DNA of 29,989 nucleotides from Asparagopsis taxiformis (taxonomy: Eukaryota > Rhodophyta > Florideophyceae > Bonnemaisoniales > Bonnemaisoniaceae). Below are positions 20,640 through 29,989 of the stretch, one piece after another; within the stretch, counting starts at the first letter, position 1; the number at the start of each line of letters is the position of its first letter. The stretch is from NCBI GenBank assembly GCA_030407315.1, contig JALQPE010000861.1:1-29989 (forward strand). Reading direction: 5' to 3'. The position numbers were made by a program, and so were the translations under genes. The notes beneath the pieces are model-generated. The model saw only the letters and a list, made by a program, of their open reading frames with translations. It was not told the origin of the DNA and made no database searches.

Positions 20640-23600
20640 ACACCAGCGGGTGGACTGTTCGTTTCGTTTCGTAAGGACAGCGTGTCCACTAGCTCGTACC
20701 AGCTACTTCGTCACCGAACTATCGTTCCACAAGTACCGTGCTTCAAAGAAGATGAGAAAATCTGGGGGCATGTGGGACAGTTGTCTTCTGCTCGGCAGCT
20801 ATCCCTCGACAACTCCTCTCTATTTTCTGCATCGTTCTATAATGGCGCCGTGGAAACCACGGTTCTGGCTGACCAAGGTTCAGACGCATGTGTCATATCA
20901 TCAGAAGTACTGCAAAATCTGCTCAAGGCAGATCCAAAACTCAAGGTTGAGAGCTTAAAACAAGCAAAATTGTACGAAACCGTCGACAAAGCCGCACCAG
21001 CTCTTAGCTGCCGCCGTAAAATATCCGCAGATGTACTGCTACGCATCCGACACAGTACCAATCTTCTACTACGTGATGTGTCCTGGTTGGTAAGCGACCA
21101 ACCAATGAGCAATGTCATCATAAGTCGACATGTATTGAAAAGCCTCGGTCTAGACAACAGAGTACTATTAGCTGCGGCAAGTGACAAATTCAATGGAGTG
21201 GTGGATGTACCAGGCCTGATAGGCTCGCATGGCGGTGACGAAAATCGCCAAGGGTCCATGTGTAGTCTGTTACAGAAGCATGAATACGAGTTCGGCAGTA
21301 CATATCATGCAGCTGGTGGATCTCAAGAGGACAACCTGGAGGATTCTGATGTATACATCGACTTAGGCGAAGACTTACCCGGAGAATTGTCTAAAGCTCT
21401 GGGAGAAAGGCTGCAAAACGCGCGTGAAAATGGAATGTCGGAAAGCAGTTGTGCGATATTGAAGAAACTTCTCGACAAATATAAATCAGTTTTCGAGTGC
21501 GGCTGGGCAAAACCTTACCAGCCGCTGTCACTCCAATGAAGGTGCGCCTAAAGCCTGGATGCAGTCCTGTGCGTGTCAAAGCCCGCAGGTATTCTCCAGA
21601 GCAGAGAGCGTTTATGGAACAGTATGCTGAAAAACTATTGGAGATGGATTTCGCTATTCCATTACCAACTGCACCGTGGCAAGCTGCTCCTCTAATTGTT
21701 CCAAAACAGGGCTCCAGATCGAAGTACAGAATGGCTATTGATCTGAGGCCTGTCAATGCCGCAACTATCAAAGAATCCTGGCCCATGCCACATTTCGATT
21801 CGGAGATCCTAGACTTCGCAGGAAGCTGTTGCTTTGCCAGTTTGGATTTTGTATCCGCCTACTGGCAGCTTCCATTAGACCCCGAATCGTACTCTGCCTG
21901 CGGTATTGTCACGCCAAAAGCGGTTATAGCGTCAAAAAGGGTACTACCAGGACTGGCAAACGCAACATCCTATTTTCAGAGTACTGTTGAGCCACTATAT
22001 TCTTCCCTCCGCGATAACCTGAAAGCGTGGTTGGACGATTTAAACCTGCATGCGCAAAACGAGGATAAGATACTTATTTTACTTGAACAATTCTTCAAAA
22101 TATGCCAAGAACACCATTTATTTCTCTCGGCAACTAAGTCCGTTCTATTTTCAAAGAGGCTCAGGTGGTGCGGGCGCATCATATCTAGCGAGGGATACCG
22201 TATGGACCCTTCTCGAATTCAAGGACTACAGAATATGTCTCTACCTCTCAAGGCCGATGAGCTAGGAGAATTTATATATTGTTGCCGATGTATTGTTGCC
22301 GATGGATGTCTAATTGTATTCCACAATTCGCACTTCGCGTTGCACCTCTAAATAACATTTTGGAAAAGGCGTATAATGCGTCTGGTAAGCGAACTAAAAA
22401 GTCGATCAAGAGGATGGAATTGAGCAAGCTGTCTTGGGGCACAATACATACGGAAGCCTTCTACCAACTGCAAGACACCTTGCGCAATGCTGTTACATTA
22501 TCTTATCCCAAGTCAGATATGTGCATTTGCGTCCATACGGATGCATCAGACTGATTCTGGTCTGGCGTAGTCACCCAAACACCCCCCCCCCCGAAGACCT
22601 TTCTCTTCCATCTGAGCAACAACAGCACGAACCCCTTGCTTTTTTGAGCGCAGAATTCAAGGGTCCGCAACTCGGCTGGAGTACATTTGAAAAAGAGGGT
22701 TTTGCAATATTCCAGACATTTGCAAAACTGGACTATATCTTCCTATCTGCGGAAAAGGTCCGAATCTTCACTGATCATCGGAATTTACTATTCGTTTTCG
22801 CTCCGCTGTCACTTGAGCCCGCATTGGGCAGACACATAGTGTCAAAAGTACAGCGATGGGCACTTTACTTGTCGCGATTCTCATACGTCATTGAACACGT
22901 GGATGGAAAATCAAATATATTTGCCGATATTCTAACACGATGGGCCCGTGGTCATAGAAGAGGATCTAAATCATTACAGAAAATCTGCTCCTTGCTAGAG
23001 TCCAGTTGTACTCTCATTCCTTCTAGTGACGAGATTTCCTGGCCTGAAATGCAGACACTACGGGACGCACAGAAGAAATCTTTCTCTCAGAGACCATCCA
23101 ATAGCACTGAAGACCCTGACAATGCCTTGTGGGTAGTGGAAGGCCGAATGTGGATTCCTGATGACGATTTCGAACTACAGCTCAAACTGATTGTTATATC
23201 TCATTGTGGAATCATGGGACATAGAGGCTTGGCTGCCACTATGAGCACCCTATCAGCAGAATTTTTGTGGAATGGTATGAGGAGAGATGTGGAAAAGATG
23301 GTGAAAGGATGCTTACATTGCATTGTATCTCGTACAGGAGAGATGATTCCACGCCCTCTCGCAAATGCTCTCCACGGCTCACACCCTAATGACGTCGTGC
23401 ACCTTGACTACTTGTACATGGGTAAGGGTGCAAACAACCTCTATTACGTTCTGATACTGCGTGATGATCTTTCATCATATGTTTGGCTGTTTCCTACAGA
23501 GAGTGCTACCAGCGACGAAGCTGCCAACGCTTTGACGACTTGGATAGCGTCTTTCGGTGCAATGAATTGGATAGTGAGCGACCAAGGACCACACTTTCGG

Positions 23601-24557
23601 AACCAGCTCTTACAGTCTTTGGTTTCCGAATTTCGCGTCAAACACCACTTCACCACTGCTTACAGCCCATGGTCTAATGGTACTGTTGAGCGTGTGTGCC
23701 GAGAAGTCTTGCGAGCATGCAAAGCACTCTGCAGAGAGTGGAAACTAGCACCACAGGACTGGCCCTCGGCAATAGAGTGCATCCAAAGCGTGCTCAATCA
23801 CGCCCCACTCCAAAGACTTGGCCCACGCGACCCGAAGGTTCCATCCGTCTTTCGCACACCCTTAGAGGTATTCACGGGGCACCGCCCAACGCATCCTCTC
23901 TTACATGCTCTTCCATTCGCCCGCTTCCGCAACGTCTCACCACTTAGTATGGCTCGAACACAGCTCGTGATCAACCTCCGCAAAACACAAGAAGCGCTTC
24001 AGAGTATGCACAAAGATGTGTTTTCGAGATGTAATGCAGAGCGGAAGCGACACATAGATGCGCACAATCGCAAAACTAATGTACCACCAGTCAATTTGAC
24101 TGTTGGTGACTTTGTGCTAGTCAGGCGGTCAGTAATGAAAGGGCACAAGCTCAAAATTATGTGGATGGGACCGAGGCGCATTGTCAGAGTCGTTTCACCC
24201 CTCGTCTACGACGTAGAAAATATACTGAACGCTACACGCGAGACAGTTCATTCAAAAAGGCTGCTCTTATACAGAGCAGACATGGATGGTGTTGAAATCG
24301 ACCAAAGATTACTTCGCGCAGCTGAGCACTCCGAGTCGTCATATCAGGATGTGCATTCATTGCGGGATATTCGTTCCGAAAATGGAAATATCTCTATTCA
24401 GGTCGAATGGGAAGGTCTTCCCGACGAGTTCGACCTCACATGGGAACCATTGCAGCGTGTCCACGAAGACATACCTACAATGCTCAGAGAGTTTCTCAAT
24501 ACACCCGGATCAAGTACACTGAAAACGGCAGCTCTAGCACAGTGTCAACCTCTATGA
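20640..24557 (+). pseudogene. Gypsy pol: protease, RT, RNase H, integrase, chromodomain
   Basis: The protease-like part (about 20640-21490) has AVETTVLADQGSDACVIS, an atypical aspartic protease site. A missing T in T4 at 21490-21493 shifts to RT: YRMAIDLRPVNA, CFASLDFVSAYWQLPL, VLPGLANATSYF and the catalytic WLDDLN (LDD codons 22031-22039). A 14-bp tandem duplication (22277-22304) shifts frame again; removing one copy restores it. RNase H begins VHTDASD, followed by TGA at 22552-22554 and an 11-C run (22582-22592) that shifts into the last frame, which runs open to 24557. That frame has TDHRN of RNase H, an H-x-H ... C-x2-C integrase zinc site, the DDE triad (codons 23406, 23580, 23688; D and E 35 residues apart) and a C-terminal chromodomain (IQVEWEGL, TWEPLQRV). 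Not translatable as written. Confidence 0.85.
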
Positions 24558-24593
24558 GTGTACTTCCTGCACTGTAAGCACACTCAGGGGCAC

Positions 24594-24907
24594 TGTAACG
24601 CCTTACCAGAGCTGGCTAATCCAGACTAGGATATTGGTCCGTCTTCTATTGGCTGACGTTGCGCTACCCAGGCGATACTGATACCGGCACTGTAGCTACC
24701 CATACCTTACTAGCCTGCATTGATGAAGGACAAGTAATAATGGGCCCATGCTGAATGAAGGATACACACCATAGACAAATATTATCTTCTGGGTTGCACT
24801 ACCCATAAGACAGTCTAACAGCAACGGTAGCATAGCTGCAAAGTTGCCTTGTGGTCTCGACTCTATAAAGGCATCCTCTCCTTGTCCACTAGGGAAAAAA
24901 GGCAGAG
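24594..24907 (+). repeat. 3' LTR of the gypsy element
   Basis: Same length and, by eye, one base different from 18666-18979. It is preceded by CAGGGGCAC, a short purine-rich tract, 37 bp after the pol stop. Confidence 0.85.
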
Positions 24908-25324
24908 TGTAGCCAGCTTGCATTTTATTGTGACGGTAATAGATGCAGCCGCTTGAAGTAATTTTGGCAAGAACGATATTGACTTTCTGTCATTGCTGTA
25001 GCGCTTGTATCTACCTACAGTGACGACACCCTGCAAGCCAATGTGTCAGTCAATTCTCTTCACGTACACCAACTAGTAGTGCCGTCAGTGGCGGCACGTT
25101 CATTTGGTACTCCAGAATCAGTACTTAAGTGCGATCTTTCGATGCGCATTTATGAAATAAAAAAGCTATCGCAACTTCAACAACCACAGTGATCACTTAG
25201 CAGTTTTAGCTGCGATCGGTCTTCTTTCACTGCGAGCAGGAACCGACTTCCTGCTTTCTCTGCGTCAACTTGGACCCTCGAAACTTTCTATTCTATTACC
25301 GAACTCCGTAGGCGCTACGGGAAA
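24908..25324 (+). other. Leader or 5' LTR region of the second gypsy element
   Basis: Starts TGTAGCC right after the first element's 3' LTR and runs to the gag ATG at 25325. Contains ttatgaaataaaaaagc and a following cttcaacaaccaca. Its partner LTR is outside the window, so I cannot say which part is LTR. No coding frame is supported. Confidence 0.35.
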
Positions 25325-26455
25325 ATGTCGGAAATGGAAGAGTCATCCGGCGTATCTATTCAAAAATCAGTGGCTGTATCTCCCACAATAGACCATCCCA
25401 GATTGGTCAAACAGGATGCCAGCTCTATTCGCGTATTCCTACGCCTATACGATCAGTACGCAAACGAGGTCATAGCCAGGGGCGTGCAGATGTCAAACGA
25501 CGATACGATGTCTGTGGAAACAGCCAGGCCGGTGGACTCGAAGTTTTGCGTAGATCCAGAGTATTTGGAATCTGCAATTGCTCTTGGGTTTATCCCTGAT
25601 GCTCTGTCTTACAGACAGTTTACTGACGCCACACTACGCGCATTTCTGGAAAAGAAGGCAGAAGAATGTAAGGAATCAATTACGTTAAATGGGTTGGATA
25701 TTATGGTTAATAAGAAACTGCGAATGAACATGCAAGACTCGTCTGCAGTTTCGCGCATGCAATCCCTATTTGTGTCTTATCACACATTACTGAGACAAAA
25801 TGGGCTTCTATGGGTTATTGAAACGTCACAGAACGTTGCGGTGAAGCACATTTTAAAGGCAATACGGCCACATGCACTACAATCTAGACTTTCAAACGAT
25901 CTAGAATTTTCACACAGTGTCCTTTCCAGTGACTTTAAAGGCTTTATGGAACATTCCATAAAGCTTGCAGAAGCATTCCAATTGGTCGACAGTGGGAAGT
26001 CCTATCAAATTAAGGACTCCACTGTTAGTGGAATACTGAAAGAAAAGAAAAAGAGCGAAGTGGAAAGTTCTGATGAGCCCCTTAAGATAACTCAGAAACA
26101 GCGAAAATCTCGCCCGTTGCCCCTATGCCCGTTCAAACTATGCGTCCCAAGCGGGCGAAGACATTACGTTAATGACTGTCCATGGTCGAACGATGAGGAG
26201 AAAAAAGTGATGCGCGAGCAGCTCGCGGCTCGCAGGCCATCCAACTCTACTCGCTCACAGACCTCGCAAAAGAGCAGTAAGGATATTGCGGGGAAAACAG
26301 GAAGACTGAGTAAGTCTCCCAGACCTACCCCTGAGAAGCGAAGTGACAACTGCAATGTCACCCTATCCGATGGCATCTCGTCAATACAGACGAATGGGTG
26401 CGAGACGGAAGCGATGACAGCCTTGCATCGCCTGTCGTTGCAGAAAAGGCAGTAG
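25325..26455 (+). CDS. Gag-like protein of the second gypsy element, open frame
   Basis: A 376-residue uninterrupted frame from ATG 25325 (MSEMEESSGVSIQKS). The N-terminal 230 residues look like a helical capsid. A cysteine-histidine motif, C-x4-C-x6-H-x4-C (CPFKLCVPSGRRHYVNDC, 26126-26179), takes the place of the usual zinc knuckle. The tail is basic and serine-rich. No frame break or stop is present, unlike its pol. It has no obvious sequence identity with the gag at 19144, so the two elements are different families. Confidence 0.75.
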   Translation: MSEMEESSGVSIQKSVAVSPTIDHPRLVKQDASSIRVFLRLYDQYANEVIARGVQMSNDDTMSVETARPVDSKFCVDPEYLESAIALGFIPDALSYRQFTDATLRAFLEKKAEECKESITLNGLDIMVNKKLRMNMQDSSAVSRMQSLFVSYHTLLRQNGLLWVIETSQNVAVKHILKAIRPHALQSRLSNDLEFSHSVLSSDFKGFMEHSIKLAEAFQLVDSGKSYQIKDSTVSGILKEKKKSEVESSDEPLKITQKQRKSRPLPLCPFKLCVPSGRRHYVNDCPWSNDEEKKVMREQLAARRPSNSTRSQTSQKSSKDIAGKTGRLSKSPRPTPEKRSDNCNVTLSDGISSIQTNGCETEAMTALHRLSLQKRQ

Positions 26456-29400
26456 CTCAGGAATTGGCAGAATCAGAAAAATTCCTCCCTTAACTTACAA
26501 GTGGCCCTACGGAAAGGAAGAAATGCTGAACAGTTTCAGTTTTCTCGATCTGTCGATACCGCGCATGATACTTGCATCTCTCATCAGGGCATCTGGCCCT
26601 GATTAACACCTCGTTCTTAGTGGCAGATGATGCATTGGCATGTGAGGACATACTGATAGGGCAGCCCATACTGCAACATTTGCAAATCGACTCTAGGACC
26701 TTGCTGGAGCAAAATAGGGCGATATTAGATGGTTCGGCTGCTCCGCAGTTGGTAACCCAACTGTGCCACGTGGTGGAGGAGCTGTCAGCTGGACTGAATG
26801 ATTGCACGGATTAATCATGTCGCAAATGAGGATGTCGAAAGCGCTTCTGTCCGCACAACACCATATCAATCTCGTCCGAGAGCAGACTATTTTGAGATTA
26901 ATAAGGAACACGGATCCTTTCCCAGATGCCGCTTTATTGGGCCTGTCGATAGTGACCACAGGAGGATGTTGGTGCCGCTATAAGGGAGTTACTCACCGCG
27001 CAAGGGAATCTAGACTATCGGAAAACTACCAGGATACCCTGCACTCTATCTTACTCAGTATACAGAACATATTCCGCACAGGTTTATCATCTGTCCACCT
27101 GCGGACCTCCCACCATTACGATTAAGCTCCATACCCATGCCCGTCCAAATCGAGTTTAAGCTAGGAATTACTCCCAAACACAGCGCGACTTCCTTAATGA
27201 TTCGTGCGCAAATTGGTTGAAAAAGGAATGGCTTATCCGAATCCGACAGCCGCATGGCGGCTGCGCCATTGCTAGTACCCAAGCCTGGCCTCGAAAAATT
27301 CCGATTCACAGTAGATCTGCGTCCAGTTAACAGCCACACTGTGAAACACCAATATCCAATGCCCAATTTGGAACATGAGTATCGTCTCATTAGAGGGTGC
27401 CAAGTTATTTTCGCCACATTCGATCTCTCGATGGCTATTGAAGCTCCCATTCACGAAAGATAGCCAAAAAATTCAATCGTTTCCTGGACGCCGGACCAAT
27501 GTATATTCCCCTACACGTGGTACTACACGGAACATCAAACGTTGTGGCGCATTCGCAGCTGGTCTTGCGAAATCATACCTCCAGCTCTCAAGCTGTCCAC
27601 TATTTTACATGCTCGATGACATTCTGGTTCCATGGCGAAGCATACCATCGCTCATGAACACCATTGAATCCTTTTCAAGATTTTTCAAAAGCATCGCTCG
27701 CCTGCATCCGCGCAAGTGCACCTTTTCACCAACTGTAAATAATTGGTGCGGGCCGCCAATCTCCGACAGGGTATCGTTTTGACCCACGCAGACTCGATGC
27801 ACATGCCTAGGCTGTCACCACCGACAAATGGAGCACATTTACAACAATTTCTGTGTGCAATGCAGTGGGTCAAGCAATGCAATACCACGATACTCCGAGA
27901 TCACACACCCCTTGCATCTCTTTGTCGAGAAAGTATATGCCAAAGTAACGAAGCGCACGAAAATATCTGTTTCCCGCATCTCACTAGCGTCTCTCGGATG
28001 GGGAGAGGAACAGCTCAAAGCATTCGAAGTTGGCAAAGAGCACTAGCGTCACAAGTTACTCTAACTCATAGAGACTCTAGCAAAGCTTTCTGTTTATACT
28101 GACGCTTCAGACGTGATTTGGTCGGGCATCATCACCCAGGTACCAAAAGAGGAGCTTAATTGAAACACTCTAACCAGAACTCCGAACCTCTAGCATTTCT
28201 ATCAGGGCGGTTCAATGAGAGCAGCTAAGGTGGTCTACTCTGGAAAGAAGCATATGCTATTCTAGCTTCTTTAGAACGTAATGCACTGGCTTGTTTCACT
28301 CCAGATGGATTTGATCTGTCACAGATATAACAATATCATTTTCATCTTTGATCCACTTGCACTCAAACCTGACCTTTGCTCAGAGCTCTGTGAAAAGGTG
28401 CTTCGCTGGGCAGATAGAATGAGCCATGTACAACTACGTCTGCATGCATATTAGGGTGCAGATAATGTATGGGCGGATTTACTCGGGCGATGTGTCGGGC
28501 GACATCCTACAGTCCGCCGCATCATATCTATCCCTCCCCTCGTCTCTACTCAGACAAAGAATTTGAATGGCCTTCAGACACAGAAATCGCGAGTTTACGT
28601 CCAAGCATGTTGCCACACGCCCTGAAAGTGTATTCAAACACGACGGGCTCTGGAAGAAACCAATAATGCCGTATGGATCCCCGATGAAAGTGCAGACTTA
28701 CAGTTGCGCATATGCATAGTAGGGCATACTACCGCTGCTGGCCACCGAGGACAAAGTGCCCCTGAAATTGCTATACGCAACAAACACTTCTTTTTGGAAG
28801 TCAATGACAACGGCATTAGGACATTCGTCAAGCATGTATTCATTGTATTTCTACCTTGAAAGGGGAAAGGAGCCACGCCCGCTAGGTTCTGCGCTGCACG
28901 GATCAGAACCTAACGATCTGCTACAGTTTGACTTCCTAGAAATGGCGCCAAGTAATACCAGTGCAAATATATTCTCTTGTTTTGCGAGATGACTTCTCTT
29001 CATACGCATGGTTGATTCCGTTTGCTGCAGCAAATGCAGAAAACGCAGCAGACGCCATTATAGAATGGACGAGCACATTTACCCGTACCGAAGGGACTAA
29101 TATCAGATGGTGGTAGCCATTTCAAAATGACACAGTGAAACGAGTAGCAAGGGGCTCAAGACACCTCACCATTTTACACTACCGTACACTCCATGGAGCA
29201 ATGGTGGCGTGGAAAGGCTGGGTAAGGAAGTCTTACGTACCTTCAGAGCTGTACTATCAGAGCTCCGTTTTCCACACTCCGAGTGGCCAGATCTTACTCC
29301 AGTAATACAGAGTGCACTCATAACTCTCCATCACCACAAAGAACGCAACATGGCCCCTATAACCATCTTCTCGGGTTTGCCGCCATCTTCTCCAGTATCG

Positions 29401-29989
29401 ACCTTCAAACGGTCCTGCACGGGGAAATTGTTAGTGTTTCTGATGCCCGAACAGAGCTTGAACGGAATCTAACCTCTGTTCAAGACAGGCTGGCCGAGCT
29501 CCACCCAGTTGTTTTCGATCTCTCTAAAGGAGCATAGGTAAAAAGCGCGCAAAGCTGCATCACGTGGTGTACCAGCAGGTTTTAGTGAGGGTGATTATGT
29601 ACTTATCGCGCGAGAAGACTTTTCGGCAGGGGAAAAGCTTTGTTTAAGATGGAGAGGGCCGCGCAGAGTTGTCAAAGCACTATCTGACTACGTTTTTCAG
29701 GTCGAGATCTACGTAACGGTTCGGTAGAAGATGTTCATGCTTCGCGAATCCGTTTTTTACTCCGATTCCTCTCTTGACAGTGAAGCGATTTCCCCGCACG
29801 TGCTTCGTCCGAAACCGGTATGGAAGTGGCTCGCTTAAATGAGCCTAGAAAAAGATAGAAATGGACTGATGATCCATGTACGGTGAAGGGCATGCCAAAA
29901 GAGGAGGACACTTTGGAACCTCTTGAGAAGGTTTATGAGGATGTACCAAGATGGTGGAGCGACTGCTAGCTCGCTCTTCTATCTCGAAA
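26456..29989 (+). pseudogene. Decayed pol of the second gypsy element, partial
   Basis: Recognisable pieces in shifting frames with many stops: a protease end (LALINTSFLVADDALACEDI and LIGQPILQHLQID, 26590-26700); RT (AAAPLLVPKPGLEKFRFTVD near 27257, YMLDDILVPW near 27604); RNase H (VYTDASDVIWSGIITQVP near 28090); integrase zinc region and core (AVWIPDE near 28672, SDGGSHF near 29101); and the post-integrase SH3-like part (FSEGDYVLIAREDF and LRWRGPRRVVKAL, 29580-29680). The remnant reaches the right edge without an LTR. Clearly non-functional as sequenced; several stops are not at homopolymers. Confidence 0.8.

Larger units (their letters stand above)
18666..24907 (+). mobile_element. Ty3/gypsy chromodomain LTR retrotransposon, nearly complete
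   Basis: Two 314-bp LTRs with one difference noticed by eye (ttactagagc versus ttaccagagc) bracket gag, protease, RT, RNase H, integrase and a chromodomain. High LTR identity means recent insertion. A solo-LTR-like block (20070-20629) is nested inside. No clear target-site duplication flanks the LTRs (cacTT before, gagtg or tgtag after), so an edge may be off by a few bases or one flank rearranged. Integrase and RNase H style resembles oomycete gypsy elements. Confidence 0.9.

Overview
This is eukaryotic nuclear DNA, mostly mobile and repetitive. Evidence: a chromodomain Ty3/gypsy element with two LTRs, a Ty1/copia fragment, hairpin-rich satellites, a start codon in good Kozak context (CAACAACCATGGCG at 4483), and short introns with GTACGT donors and CACTAAC branch sites. 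The gypsy integrase style recalls oomycete elements; the short introns and the Tnp2/KDZ-like transposase would also fit a fungus. I cannot decide between the two.

Layout. Positions 1-1810 (minus) hold the start of a DPPY-type DNA methyltransferase-like gene that runs off the left edge, with about ten frame breaks. Positions 1811-4482 are intergenic, with a glycine-rich minisatellite, a perfect palindrome and copies of a roughly 500-bp hairpin-rich satellite. Positions 4483-8480 (plus) hold the most interesting gene: a ParB/Srx-like domain followed by a Fe(II)/2-oxoglutarate (PhyH-like) dioxygenase domain. It appears as two overlapping frames but reads best as one protein of about 1,330 residues. 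The same satellite recurs as a tandem array at 8750-10670, so the gene is flanked on both sides. A G-rich, C-poor block (about 11030-11720) and a GGACGTCC palindrome cluster (12015-12290) follow. The cluster abuts the truncated end of a Tnp2/KDZ-like transposase gene (14194 to about 12300, minus).

Positions 14195-15995 contain two perfect CRE-like sites, a long hairpin and a probable small spliced gene with micro-exons. Positions 15996-16610 are a palindrome array with a 35-bp period, abutting a 5'-truncated copia fragment (16610-17680) with a putative 3' LTR. Positions 18666-24907 are a young gypsy element (314-bp LTRs, one difference seen) whose gag-pol is interrupted by a solo-LTR-like insertion. 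From about 24908 to the end lies a second gypsy element with an open gag and a badly decayed pol.

Two themes link the parts. First, the methyltransferase-like gene, the ParB-dioxygenase gene and the transposase remnant lie within 14 kb; together with the satellites and shared GGACGTCC palindromes they suggest a selfish element or island with DNA-modification-type enzymes (inference). Second, nearly all frame breaks in otherwise convincing genes sit at homopolymer runs and are mostly repaired by one extra base, so some 'pseudogenes' may be intact genes with consensus errors. Clear exceptions are a 14-bp tandem duplication and a nonsense codon in gypsy pol, a nonsense codon in copia, and the multiple stops of the second gypsy pol.
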